Shown: piece by piece, positions 11,921 to 22,834 of the stretch
Layout: each line of letters opens with the position of its first letter
Numbering within the stretch: the first letter of the stretch is position 1
DNA from: Pogona vitticeps
Lineage: Eukaryota > Chordata > Lepidosauria > Squamata > Agamidae
Assembly (NCBI RefSeq): GCF_051106095.1
Contig: NC_135786.1
Coordinates: 206,207,001-206,271,000 of the forward strand
Direction of reading: 5' to 3'
DNA length: 64,000 nucleotides
Notes under the pieces: model-generated
Database searches by the model: none
Told to the model about the DNA's origin: nothing
The model's input: only the letters and a program-made list of their open reading frames with translations
Translations under genes and position numbers: made by a program

Positions 11921-13189
11921 CCCGGACCATCTGACAGCCAGGCCACTCTGGGCAGCTAACAACAAGACAGACAACACAATATTAAAACACAGTAAGAAAT
12001 AATACAAACATTCAACAGATACAATAACTAGTAGGATAAATTAAAACAGAGGGCTATAGAGATGGTAGAAAGGCTGATGAAAGGTCGGCAGAAAGGATGT
12101 TAAAAGGGAAGCAGAGATATCAGCAACTTCATGCTCAGGGAAAGCCTGATGGAAGAGCCAAGTTTTCAATGCTCATTTAACCTATCCAAGGAGGGTGCCA
12201 GGTGTATCTCCATTGGCAGATTGTTCCACAGGCGGGGGGTGACCACCGAGAAGGCCCGGCTTCTTGTTCTTTCCTTTTGGGCCTCCTTCAAGGTCAAGGC
12301 CCTCAACCGCCTTGCCTGTGAAGAATGGATATTATGGACAGATCTGGCTGGAAGCAGGCGTTCTGATAGGTACCAAGGTCCTAAACTGTTCAGGGCTTTG
12401 AATGTTATCATCATAACCTTGAAGTTGATGTGGAAACGAACTGGTAGCCAATGAAGGGCGGTCAGAATGGGGGAGATGTGCTGAAATTTCTTCACTCCAG
12501 TTATTAATCGTGCTGCTGAATTCTGTACCAGTCATAGTCTCCACATCAATCTCAAGGGTAGCCTCACATAGAGAGCACTGCAGTAGTCTATTCTTGAGAT
12601 TACAAGTACATGAATTAAAGTCAGGAGTGCCTCTTTGTCTAGATAGGGACGTAGCTGAGCAATCTTCTGAAGATGGAAAGGGGCTGGCCAGACCACAGAT
12701 GTCACCTGTGTTTCCATGGTGAGATCCGGGTCCAGACAGATGCCCAAGCTGCAAACCTCATTCTTTGTGGGAAGAGTCACTCCCCCAAGGGAAAGTGGGG
12801 TTCCCAATGCACTGATGCCAGGACCGCCCACGCGCAAGATTTCCGTCTTGCCTGGATTCAACCTCAGTCCATTTGCCCTCATCCACCCAAGGGACGGAAC
12901 AGCATCCACTGCAGTTGGATAAAAAGAGAGGTAGAGCTGGATGTCATCAGTGTACTGATGACACCAAGCCCCACAACTTTGGATGATCTCATCTAGCGGC
13001 CTCATATAGATATTAAAGAACATGCGAGATGATCGACCCCTGTGGAACCCCACAATTGAGGATCCACGGGGTGGAAGTCATCTCATCAAGCTGCACCCTC
13101 TGGGGATGGTCCCCCAAGAAGGAACAGAGCCATGTGAAAGTGAGGCCACTGAACCATTATGAGGTTCACAAATGCAATTAGATGACATA
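11921..13189 (-). mobile_element. L2 LINE, 3' portion of ORF2
   Basis: On the - strand, frames from about 13053 to 12532 and 12495 to 12166 encode reverse-transcriptase C-terminal sequence of L2 type. Motifs include YTDDIQLYLSF (the catalytic YxDD box), MRANGLRLNPGKTEILRVGG, LGICLDPDLTMETQV and ISRIDYCSALY, then LTALHWLPVRFHINFK and RLWNNLP. The RT is interrupted by frame changes, so the copy is dead and 5'-truncated. Its tail has expanded into the microsatellite at 11694-11920, and a mariner-like MITE abuts its left end in element orientation. Confidence 0.85.
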
Positions 13190-13899
13190 TACCAGATTTT
13201 CCATGTATATGACCCCCCAATGTATAAAACAACCCCCTAATTTTGACACTTGATGGAGGTGGAGGAGCAGTTAATGGGCAACTTCTCCTCCACCTCCATC
13301 TCCTGCTGCTGCTGTCTCCGCTGCCCGCCCGATTGCCGGGGCTCACCTCCAGCTCACGTTGCCGCCTTGTCTCTGCCCTAAGGAGACGATCACTGGAAGA
13401 GGTGATCCCATGGCAGGGGCAGCAGGAAGAGGTGCCTGGGAATGCCAGAGTGCTCATTTGCCTCTGCCTCCTGCTGAGCCCTGTCCGTCCCACTGGAGGA
13501 GGTGATCAGGTGGGCAGGGGAGGCAGCAGCAAGAGGCACCCGAGCGTGTGCGACTGCTCCTTCACTGCTGCCTCTGCCACAGGAGGGAACAAGGCAGATG
13601 TGAGCTGGAGGTGAGCGCCATCAGTCCCACTGGTTTTATTGGGCGGGCAGGGGAGGCAGCAACAAGAGGCTCCCCAGCGTGTGTGACTGCTCCTTCCCCT
13701 CCATCTCCACCTCCTCCTCCTGCTGCGGCCGCCGGAGGGGACAAGCCGTGAGCTCTAGAAGAGGCAATTGGGCAGTGGCAGCAGCAAGAGGCACTCGAGC
13801 ACACATGTGACTGCCTCCTTCCGTGTATAAAACGACCCTCAATTTTTCCTCTAATTATTTTAGGAAAAAGTGTCATTTTATACATGGAAAAATATGGTA
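13190..13899. mobile_element. Mariner-like MITE with repeated GC-rich core
   Basis: The left end (TACCAGATTTTCCATGTATA) and right end (TACATGGAAAAATATGGTA) are inverted repeats bounded by TA. Next to both ends the MITE carries ATAAAACNACCC-type sequence. The core has partly tandem units of about 120-140 bases containing GGGCAGGGGAGGCAGCA and GTGACTGCTCCTTC, which create spurious Gly/Pro-rich open frames. No transposase is present. Confidence 0.72.
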
Positions 13900-15040
13900 A
13901 CACAGAGACCATACAAAGCAGTATGTATGTATGAGGTAGGGATTTGATGTGGATTGCTGAAATTATTATTTGACAGTCTTCATGAAGTCACTGAGGTATC
14001 CAGCAGTTCTGGCAATGGAGGGTACAATAATCATGAAGCCACTGGAACACAGTAGGTTGCAGCGAAGAAGTAAAAGGGGTAAAAGTGCTGCTGCCCTATT
14101 TCTAAGGTTAGCCACTTCCAAAGATGGTGACCTTTGACCTTTAGTAGCACTGCAAAAAAAAAAAAGCTTGAAACAAGACTGCAAATTTTGGCTGCCATTT
14201 CATCTCAGCCATATACTGGGGTCTGGTGGCTATGTACTGTGTCTATAGCCTGACAGAGGTAATAGATAATTTGGTAGGGACATGAAGGGTAATCTTTTTC
14301 AAGGAAGGAAGGCTGAATAAACTCAGGAGCTCCATTTTAGATCCTGTTTTTAGCATTAAACACAAGTGTCAGTGTTTGGGCTGTTGGCCCTGTCACATGC
14401 CATTCCCAAAAAGTTCTGTCAGTCTAAACTAATGTGCAGATAAGTTGCTCAAGAGACATTCAATATGGTTATATTTAGCTGGTATAAAATGTTGTACCTA
14501 ATCTCCTTCCGCCTGCTTCTCAAATAGCTGTTCAGTTGGCTCTGAGAAGGCTCGTATAACTATTTGTCTCTTGGCTGAGCTGAGTGCAAAGGAAAGCTCG
14601 CTTGGAGGTACACACAAGTCAGAAGGCTAAAAATAGACACACACTTGCCAACAGTAGGTTTATCTCAAGGGTGTGCTTCCATTTTGAGACTGTAGAGACA
14701 TGAAGGCTGAAAGAATTATATGGTGATGGATCTGAACCGACTTTTCTGTTCTCTTCATTCTGCCAAGAATTTGGGATTGACTAAAAACTATTTGTGAGAC
14801 TTCAAAAATAGTGTAGGAACTTCAGCTGGCACAAAACATTGTGACTGTCCATTGTTTGGGAATAGGTTAGCAAAAGCATATTGGGCAGGTGCTTCATTTG
14901 CTGCCTCTTTAATTTCAATTATGATTCAAAGTTCTAGTGACTTTGCAAGTCCTGTAGGGTTTGGCCCGAGCATATCTCAGAGAATGCTTCTTCCCAGAAT
15001 GATACATAGAGGTGGGTGGATAGAAGAGGTGTCCACTTGG
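13900..15040. other. Intronic DNA, no recognised feature
   Basis: It contains an A-run near 14150 and otherwise unrecognised sequence. It is inferred to be PKIA intron. Confidence 0.4.
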
Positions 15041-15570
15041 CAGGGTTTTTTTATTTATTTAAAATATTTTTAAATATTTAATGATATAAGGGCCCAAGGC
15101 AGCTTACATCATTAGAAACACAATGTTAAAAGCTAAAAACAGTAAATGATTCAAATATTTTAAAAATAACTAATAATATTATATTAAAAATGTTGAGTAA
15201 AAACATTACTAAAACAAAATATATACCATCCCGTTTATTGTCTCCTAAAGAGTCAGTCGCTACAGAAAAGCCTGCTTGAATATAACGGTATTGAGATAGC
15301 TTGGACCCAAGCCATTTAGGGCTTTCTAGAACCAGCACTTTCAGTTGTGTCCAGAAATGGATCAGCATTCAGTGGAGTTGCTGTAACTGGTGTGTATGTG
15401 ATTCCTGTAACCAGTTCCCGTTAGCAATCTATCAGCTGTCTTTTGGACTCACTGAAGTTTCCAAAGGCAGCCCCAAGTAGAGAGTGCTTCAGTAATCCAG
15501 CCAGGATGTAACGAGGGCATGTAGCCAGATGAGACTTTTCCAGGAATAGATGCACATGGTGTATTGGTTC
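15041..15570 (-). mobile_element. Older L2-type LINE fragment (3' part)
   Basis: A TTTA-rich tail, then GGCCCAAGGCAGCTTACATC and coding-like sequence, read as the reverse complement of an L2 3' end. Examples are AAGCCATTTAGGGCTTTCTAG and GAGTGCTTCAGTAATCCAGCC. It is more diverged than the copy at 11.9-13.2 kb and seems to continue after the insertion at 15571-16300. Confidence 0.55.
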
Positions 15571-15632
15571 TCATTCATTCATTCATTCATTCATTCATTC
15601 ATTCATTCATTCATTCATTCATTCATTCATTC
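15571..15632 (+). repeat. (ATTC)n microsatellite, L2 tail
   Basis: About 15 tetranucleotide units forming the 3' tail of the - strand L2 that follows. Confidence 0.95.
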
Positions 15633-16300
15633 AACTCCTATACCACCCATCTGGGTGGTTTACAACACAGTAAAAAAAAAATAACACTTAAAAAAAATAT
15701 CAAACATAATACAAAATCAAAATAAAAAATGAAAATGAAAAATTACAGCATACAATCACAAATAGCAAAACAACATAAACATAAATGCCACTAATTTAAA
15801 AGACTGGATGGCAGAGCAGAAATAAGCCCTGAAAACTGCCACTGTGCTATGATGATGTAATCTCCGGAAAAGCCTGTCTTCAGGGATTGTTTGAAGGTTC
15901 CCAATGAAGGAGCCAGGCAGATTTTGGGTGGGAGATGGGGGATGACCGCCAAGAAGGCCCTGTTTCTAGTCTTCTCTTTCTGGACTTCTCTCAGGGTCAT
16001 AATTTCAGCCACCCCACCTGGGAACATCGAATAGGTGAACTAGCATGGTGAGGGACCAGTGTCAAGGTAGGGACTTAGCTGGGCAATCTGCCTCAGGTGG
16101 AGAAAGGCCGCATGGACCACAGATGCTAACTGGGACTTCATCAATAGCGCTGGGTCAAAAAATACGGCCAGACTATGAACCACATCCTTCGCAGAGAGAG
16201 TAGCCCCACCAAATGAGAGGGAGACCCCTAACCTGCATACACTAGGAGTGCCCACTTACAGGATCTCTGTCTTGTCCTGGTTCAGCCTCAATTTCCTATG
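15633..16300 (-). mobile_element. Younger L2 LINE fragment inserted in an older L2
   Basis: - strand frames carry LGVSLSFGGATLSAKDVVHS and LRQIAQLSPYLD, typical of the L2 RT C-terminus. The tail CCACCCATCTGGGTGGTTTA adjoins the (ATTC)n run. Sequence on both sides reads as a second, more diverged L2, so a nested insertion is inferred. Confidence 0.6.
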
Positions 16301-16700
16301 CAGCCTTGGGCACTGCTGAAACCTGGGCATCCAGGTTCAGAGATACTGTGCATCTGTGTTTTCAGAGAGAGTGTAACGTGATCCAGCACAGGTTGTATCC
16401 CTATTCCTTGATCTGCCTTTGACTGACCCCAGAGCACCTCTGTTTTGTCTGGATTAAGTTGTAATTTATTCACCCTCATCTAGCCCATTACTTGTTACCA
16501 GACACAGAAATAGCTTCCTTGGATTTTGATGGAAAGAAACAATCAAGTTGGGCTTTATCTGCATACTTGTGACAGCACACCCCAAAACTCCAGACAGCCA
16601 GTGGTTTCATGTAGATGTTATATGGCATAAGGGACAAAACAGAATCCCCTGAGGGACACCACGGGCCAGTGGCTCAGTTGAACTGAGCAGAGTTTTGCTG
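16301..16700 (-). mobile_element. Older L2-type LINE fragment (5' continuation)
   Basis: A - strand frame with MRVNKLQLNPDKTEVLWG, plus AAGGGACAAAACAGAATCCC and CTGAGGGACACCACGGGCC on the + strand, match the L2 RT region upstream of the part at 15041-15570. Confidence 0.55.
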
Positions 16701-17115
16701 GGCACAAGCTAGCTTAAAATAATGTATATGCCTAGTACATGATCAGACCCTATGCATTTCACCTTTACCACATTTGCAATGAAGAAATAATATTTTAAAA
16801 ACAGGATAGGTTGGTAGCACCTTACCAGTGGAACCTTCCCAATTAATTCTAGAGTATGAGCTTACATGAGATGAAAAAAACTGATAAAGTTGCCCTTATT
16901 TAAAAGGTGTTTTGGGAATGCAGTTGCTAGTTGTATAATTTGTCTCTCATGCTTTGATACTTCTGTTTAAAAATGTTATCTTCATTTTATGCTCTTCAAT
17001 TATGCTTCTATTTTTATTTTTACCATGGTCTTTGGGCTTTGGTTTGAAGGATGGGCCAAATATAAGTTCCAAACATGAGAAAACAAGGTGAAAGCAAGGT
17101 TATTGTACCCTACAC
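16701..17115. other. Intronic DNA with a weak dispersed-repeat tail
   Basis: At about 16795-16835 the complement of AAGGTGCTACCAACCTATCC resembles the 'AAGGTGCNNCA' tails near 18395 and 47690. Otherwise nothing is recognised. Confidence 0.3.
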
Positions 17116-17215
17116 CAGTGGTTCCCAGTCTTGGGTAACCCAGGTGTTTTTGGACTGTAACTCAGAAGCCTTCACCACTTCCTGTGCTGGCTAGGGTTTT
17201 GGGAAGTTGCACAAG
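17116..17215 (+). mobile_element. hAT-like MITE, one-ended fragment
   Basis: It starts CAGTGGTTCCCAGTCTTGGG and continues with TTTTGGACTGTAACTCAGAAG, resembling the element at 17464-17599. A matching right end is not seen. Confidence 0.45.
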
Positions 17216-17463
17216 GTTGCATTGCATACGCTCCAGACCAGCCATCTCCAGCCAGATGCCTTCTGTCAGGGATGTTAGGCTACAGCTCTCATCATCCACC
17301 AACCAACACAACCAAAAATATTTCCATTCTAGGTTGAGGCAGTAACATGGCTTTTTGTCTTTTGAATATAATGTTATTTTCCTTCTATGCAATTTTATGT
17401 TGTATCTTTCTAAAATTACTTAATTCTTTGGATATGCAATAAGAGATATTGTGTACTATAGTT

Positions 17464-17599
17464 CAGTGGTTCTTAACCTTTGTTACTTGGATGCTTTTGA
17501 ACTGCAACTCCCAGAAATCCCAGTCAGGACAGTTGGTGGTGAAGGCTTCTGGGAGTTGCAGTCCAAAACTCCTGAGTAACCCAAGGTTAAGAACCAGTG
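17464..17599. mobile_element. hAT-like MITE with 8-bp TSD
   Basis: This 136-bp palindrome starts CAGTGGTTCTTAACCTTTGT and ends AAGGTTAAGAACCAGTG. It is flanked by CTATAGTT at 17456-17463 and 17600-17607, the 8-bp duplication typical of hAT elements. The interior contains AACTGCAACTCCCAGAA and its complement. It lies about 380 bases before the PKIA splice acceptor. Confidence 0.9.
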
Positions 17600-17979
17600 C
17601 TATAGTTAATATGTAGCAAGGCACTCAACCTTATTTAGTGCCACTGCCCTGTTCTCCTTTAGGTGAGACAATAAAGTTCTTATTTAGCTCCCTGACTGGT
17701 GGGTGCTCTAATCTTTCCCTCACATGTCATGTAAAATACCCTGCCAGTTGTTCATCGTGGGATATTTAAAGAATTTCCTATTTTTCTCCTTACTGCTGGG
17801 TGAGGAACATGTGTGCACCTGTTCATTTGGACTACAGTTCCCATTGGCCCAACCCAACATGACCAACAGTAACAAATTCTGGGAATGTCATTCTACACAT
17901 CTAGATTCCCCAACCCTCCCTTACTGTGTGCCCTTTTAGTATCCAGCAAACAAATGTTCTTTGGTTTGTTTTTTCTCAG

Positions 17980-18157
17980 GTACTGCTATGTGGATACTTG
18001 TTAGCAATGACTGATGTGGAATCTACATATGCAGATTTCATTGCTTCTGGAAGAACTGGGAGAAGAAATGCCCTTCATGATATCCTTGTGTCCTCCACAA
18101 GTGGGAATTCTAGTGAGCTGTCCCTCAAGTTATCAGAACTTGATATAAATAAAACTG
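17980..18157 (+). other. PKIA: PKIA internal exon (5'-UTR end plus first coding part)
   Basis: The splice acceptor is a pyrimidine-rich tract ending TTTTCTCAG at 17979, and the donor is G|GTAAGT at 18157/18158. 27 bases of 5' UTR precede the ATG at 18007. Upstream 5'-UTR exons were not identified and probably lie left of this window. Confidence 0.9.
18007..18157 (+). CDS. PKIA: PKIA, cAMP-dependent protein kinase inhibitor alpha, coding exon 1
   Basis: This exon encodes residues 1-50 plus the first base of codon 51. The protein is a small heat-stable inhibitor that binds the free catalytic subunit of protein kinase A and helps carry it out of the nucleus. The high-affinity inhibitory segment is visible at residues 6-25: TYADFIAS with the key Phe11, then the pseudosubstrate GRTGRRNALH, with Arg19-Arg20 and Ala22 where a substrate would carry Ser. 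The nuclear-export signal is the leucine-rich LSLKLSELDI at residues 38-47. The start was chosen because the sequence from MTDVE onward aligns with the known vertebrate protein without gaps. Exon phase (one base left over) matches the next exon exactly. Identification is from recalled vertebrate PKIA and is very secure. Confidence 0.98.
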
Positions 18158-20363
18158 GTAAGTGCTCAGTTAAAAAAAAATAGAGAAAATCATTAGTATT
18201 TGCAAAGCAAGGTGGGATTGCCATGTCAGGTTGTTGCAATGAAATTCATTAAGTGATTTGGGCATCTTAAAGACCCACATGTATTTTTTTTTATTTTTGC
18301 AATAAATGATTTTGTGTTTTCTTTTGTTGTTGCTGTTGTCTGAAGAAGTGGACTGATGTCCTTGAAAGCCTGCACCAAATAAAGCCTGTTCATCTGTAAG
18401 GTGCAGCAATATTTTTGTTGTTCTTGTTTTCATTAATATTAAATACTATTAGTTGTGGGGGGGTGCTAGAAATTCTGTTGGGCTCTAATGCCTCCTCACA
18501 TTTTTAAAAATCTAACTAGTTTATATTTTAAAAAATGTTTTCTTTCCTCATGAGCTGATGTCGTTCTGAGGGTCACAAAGCAGTGCCCCCTCCCCAAAAA
18601 ACCTTCCCTGGAGCCCATCAAAATCCTTGACTCCTATATGTTTAAAAAAAGATTTCTAAACAACATCCAATGGCACACTGCAAACAGGAAGAACATGACA
18701 ACTCTTCAACTCATGGCGGCTGCCAACCCAGTTGATTTGCCACTTCTTTGTCTTCATCACTTCTTCCCATCTCCTCCTACCATTATTATTTCTACAGTCC
18801 AATCACCACCTCATCTTCCCACTTTGTTTCCCTAGTTTTCAGAAGGCTCTGTGAGGGCCCCTTGAAGTCAGACACTGCTAGTGAACTTTCCTGGCTGCAG
18901 CACAGTGTTCCCCAGACAGCTCACAAAAATGCCCAACTTTGGAAGTCCTGTGAGCCAGCATTTGAAAATAGCCAGGTTTTGAGAGCTGCATATACGTAGC
19001 TCTCTGTGGAGTGCCATGTGCTGTGTGGAGAAGCAAAGTGACCACTTCTGGTGATCTGTCTTCAGAGACATCTCCCTCGATTTGAAAAATGGTAGGGCCA
19101 GCCCTGACAGACTCCTTGCCACAGGGGTCCAAGCCAGTTTCATCAGAAGAGCCTTGTGGCGCAGTGGTTAAACTGCTGTACTGCAGCCAAAACTGTGCTT
19201 ACAACCCAGGGTTCAATCCCAGGTAGCGGCTCAAGGTTGACTCAGCCTTCTATCCTTCCAAGGTCGGTAAAATGAGTACCCAGCTCGCGGGGGGGTGGGT
19301 GGCAATGTGTAGCCTGCATAATTAACTTGTAAACTGCCCAGAGAGTGCTTGAAGCGGTATGGGGTGGTATATAAGCAGCAAGCTTTGTTTTTTGTAAACC
19401 TGCAACATTTCCCCAATGCTTCTTCCATCTTTCTTCTTACCAGAAAAGATCTGATAAGGAGGAAATGATGGAATAACTCCACCGTGCTCTTTGACTGGTA
19501 GTTCTGGAAGTCCTTTGTCTGGAAACTCCTTACATTGTTGCACTTTTTCCACCTCCACCCCTGCCTCCAGTGGTAAAAGGCTATCATATCTGTCATTGTG
19601 TTCAAAAAAAGTGTTTTGTCAATTACCACAACAGCATTGGAAGGACTGTCTCATGGCATCTTCCCAATGTGCTGCCAATAGCTTTTCTATAAGTTTCCTG
19701 TGAGATCAATGAAATCCAAATTGTACAGACGCTTGTCGTGGCATTTCTTAATTCCTTGCTCCCCAAAACATAAGTGGTCACAGTGAACTCTTGTTCTACC
19801 ATTCATGATAGGATTTCCCTAACTGCATGAGGAAGAAGCGCAAAGTAACCCCGTCACTGCTCTAACAGGTGGAAAGCCTAAAACGAGAACATACCACTGT
19901 GCACGGAAATCATGAGGGAGAAGCTGCATGTATAGAGGGCTCTGTTCTCTTCACGGTACTGCTCTCCATGTGGAGAAAGTGGCAAGAGAGAGTAAAGGCC
20001 TACCTGCTCCCTTTCCTCACACATTCAGGGTAATCCTAGAGGCTGTGCATTTTTTTCTAAAAGACTTAGATGAATGGCTTGTAGTTGCAATTCTAAATGT
20101 CTGTAGAATAGCTAGGTAATTCTGAAAAAATCAGGACAAGGCCATATGGTTCCCAAAACAATACAAATTTAAGATAATGGTATCGCCTATTCCTGCACAG
20201 GTAATCTGATAAAAGTGAAGTCACTTGGGTAAGACTAAACTTTCTTTTGCACTCACCTTGTTCACTGGCCTTCAGTGGAGAAGAATTTACAAAGGTGACT
20301 TGTATTGGTTTGGGCATTTTTCACTCTAGCATCTTCACTTTTGTTTTTGTCTTTGTTTTGCAG
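18158..20363 (+). other. PKIA: PKIA intron between coding exons
   Basis: This intron of about 2.2 kb has donor GTAAGT and acceptor TTTGTTTTGCAG. It contains a tRNA-derived SINE (19149-19390) and, at about 18330-18435, a weak dispersed-repeat tail (AATAAAGCCTGTTCATCTG, AAGGTGCAGCA). The remaining sequence is unrecognised. Confidence 0.9.
19149..19390 (+). mobile_element. tRNA-derived SINE with L2-like tail
   Basis: An A-box-like TGGCGCAGTGGTTAAACTGC and B-box-like GGGTTCAATCCC form the tRNA head. The body has GGCTCAAGGTTGACTCAGCC and GTCGGTAAAATGAGTACCCAG. The 3' end CTGCCCAGAGAGTGCTTGAAG plus GGTATATAAGCAG resembles L2 3' ends, so L2-driven mobilisation is inferred. It lies in the PKIA intron, in the sense orientation. 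Confidence 0.78.
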
Positions 20364-20443
20364 AAGGGGAAGGAGATGCAGAGAGGAAACCCACTGAACC
20401 AACTGGGGAAACCCAGGGGGAAGCCACAAAACAAGAGAGTTGA
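20364..20443 (+). CDS. PKIA: PKIA, coding exon 2 (C-terminus and stop)
   Basis: After the acceptor TTTGCAG the frame completes codon 51 (G|AA) and encodes EGEGDAERKPTEPTGETQGE, then ATKQES and TGA at 20441-20443. The total is 76 residues, the same length as the human protein. The acidic, polar C-terminal tail is not needed for kinase inhibition in known PKI proteins and is the most variable part. The exon has no ATG of its own and could be missed by frame-based calling. Splice phase, length and sequence all agree with PKIA. Confidence 0.97.
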
Positions 20444-21357
20444 CATCCCACTTTGACCAACAGCAGCAACTGTGAGATGTTTTCCCACAAACGCCTGCTG
20501 GAAAAAGCTGGCACCTCCTGAGCAAGCCAATCAAACAACAACAGCCACAAAAATTAAGAATGGATGGGTCTTGCTATTGGTCCCTGCCTGACCCCCTACT
20601 AAAAAGGGGGAAGCAGGTCATAGTAGCAGACAGAACTTCCTTTAGTTTAGCTAGTGATGGTTGAGACTTTGTTGCTGATCCAGAGACTTTCTTGACAGAT
20701 GGATCTTATTGCAAATGGCCACTTGACGAAATGCCCATAAGAGGTAAAGGAAACTAGATCTTACAGCAAATGGGCTTCAGTTCACTAGGGGCATGAAGGG
20801 CATTGTATGGCTACAGCTTCAGTGATCTTCAGAGGTTGGCTAGAGCATTCACCTATTAAAATCACTTGCAAAGGGAGCACAGGTTGTCTGTTTTGATTTT
20901 AAAGAACTCTGCTTCTGTATTTTCTGCTCTGATACTTACATTGTTTTTTATTGTACAATTTAGAAGCTCCATACTGTCCCTACTCAAAAGGATTCTGAAG
21001 GCAACTTCTATGACTGTGAATTTTTTTTACCATTTGTTTTGAAAGGGTTAGGATTTGTTTTTGTTTTGCATAGTGTGGTGGTGTGCACATGATAGATTAT
21101 AAAGCCCACTGCTGAACTGATGAAATGGCTAACCTAAAGATTCATCAGCCTTCTTTCATATACAAGATGAACATACGATGTAACTAACGTATAGTCTGGT
21201 GTGTCTTGTGTTTTCTCGGTACAGTTAGGTCACCTTGCTTGTTGTTGGTTGGAAATTCAAGATTCAAGCAGAATCTTTTCTTTTATCCCACCTTTTAAGG
21301 GATTAAAAAAAAGAATGAAAATGCTTACTTTGTTAGTGCTAAAGTTTTAAGAATAAA
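20444..21357 (+). other. PKIA: PKIA 3' UTR (end uncertain)
   Basis: Non-repetitive sequence follows the stop codon. A candidate poly(A) signal AATAAA lies at 21352-21357. A later one at 22791-22796 sits in repeat-like DNA and is less convincing. Known vertebrate PKIA transcripts have long 3' UTRs, so the UTR could extend several kilobases further. Confidence 0.5.
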
Positions 21358-22560
21358 CTTGTCAGTACAACATAAATGGAGAAAAATTATGTTAGGAGCA
21401 GGTGAGAGATGGAGAAATCCCCCCAAACTTGGTAAATACTTGTTTCCCCAAAAGAAACATATATATAGATATATTTTCTCACCTGTCAAGTCACTGATTT
21501 TGGAGTGAAAAATGAATGTTGCTGTGGCAATCAAGTGGACACCAATCACAAGACTAGTTCTGTTTCCATCCCCAGCCCTGATGTGTTTCTTCTTACTAAG
21601 AAAGTGATGCCACATTTTCTGTTTCAGGTATTATGCACTTTTTAAATGTTTGTAAACTTTACTAAAGATTTAGTGTAATTTTGCTTTCTAGTAAATTGGA
21701 ACGTTGGTTAATGAAACATTCGTTACTGTTGTGGCCATGGCTGTCGTTTCTACAGTATATACGTACTGTGGTTAGTTGTTCACCTAGAACTTTTCTTGGA
21801 ATGAGATGTGTAAACTCTCTGATCAGTATTCAGCGCAGTAATTTAGTGTTAATAAATAACAAATCGGCAATATGTTTATGGTTCATCAACACACTTTGCT
21901 CCTTCTACATTCTTCAGTTGTGTAGAAGCACCATTGCTTTATAGCTCTACAAAGGATCAGACTGCTGTTTTGATTGAAGAATGGCTCCTCTTATGATCAA
22001 GGTTTTGACTTTGGATGTACACATCATAATTCACAGCAAGGCTTCCGTTATGAGAACCTTTCTCACCTTGTTTTCATATTAAGATACATATAATGCCTCC
22101 ACCACCACATACATAAAAATAACTGAGCATCTTACCTAAATATGCTGCCATCCTATGCATGTCTACTCAGAAGGAAAGCTGTCTGAGCCCATTGACACTT
22201 GCTTACAGGTTAGTGCGTATACCAGAGGCTGGCAGTCTTCAGGAAACAAAGGGCTGGATACACCTATCCCTGGACCTTGGGTGGCTTCCACTCCCGTCAT
22301 ACCAACAATGTTTTCGGTTGAAAAAGTTTTAAGAAAAAAAATTGTGCCACCTGCTGGCCAAATATATACTTATAGCTCTAGTCTAGAACAACATCTAGAT
22401 ATAGATGGTTACAGTGGGTTGCAGAGTGCTAGGAGTCCTCAAAACATGGCAGAATTTCCCTCATGCATTGTAGAGGGTTGCAAAAGATTGTTTTTAAAGC
22501 TCCAATGTGCTTTTGAAAAAATATTTTGAAAGTTTTGGAGGGTGGGAGATGTACTGGGGA
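21358..22560. other. Unassigned DNA downstream of PKIA
   Basis: This may be extended 3' UTR or intergenic DNA. No named repeat or other gene is seen. Confidence 0.35.
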
Positions 22561-22562
22561 TC

Positions 22563-22690
22563 CTAGTGTGGTGTAGTGGATCGAGTGACAGACTGGGACT
22601 CAGGAGGCCTGAATGCAAATCTCCACTTGGATAAGATAATCAGGGGAAGATTCCTTGTGAATTTGGTCTCTCTAGGTGCTTGGGGAGGGC
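22563..22690 (+). mobile_element. Degraded MIR-like tRNA-derived SINE
   Basis: GGTGTAGTGGATCGAGTGAC, GACTCAGGAGGCCTGAATGC and AAATCTCCACTTGG correspond in order to the tRNA head of a MIR-like SINE. The tail is unclear. Confidence 0.5.
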
Positions 22691-22715
22691 ATTTTATAGA
22701 GTATTAAAGTCAAAA

Positions 22716-22834
22716 CCAGACTGATGAATCAATTCGTCAGATAAAATTGTAAATTCATAATTTGTGACTTGTTGACCTTGTCAAATCATGAATAAAAACA
22801 AATCACCATTTTTTCGATTCATGCCCATCCCTAG
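22716..22834. mobile_element. Possible hAT-like MITE fragment
   Basis: It ends with CGATTCATGCCCATCCCTAG, a terminus I recognise from short vertebrate hAT-like elements. Weak complementary sequence (GATGAATCAATTCGTCAG) lies about 100 bases upstream. Confidence 0.35.

Noticed and set aside
11617-12007. His-Thr and Val-Cys repeat proteins
   Set aside because: Translation of the CA/CATA microsatellite.
13243-13912. Several frames of 116-135 codons
   Set aside because: By-products of repeated GC-rich sequence inside a mariner-like MITE.
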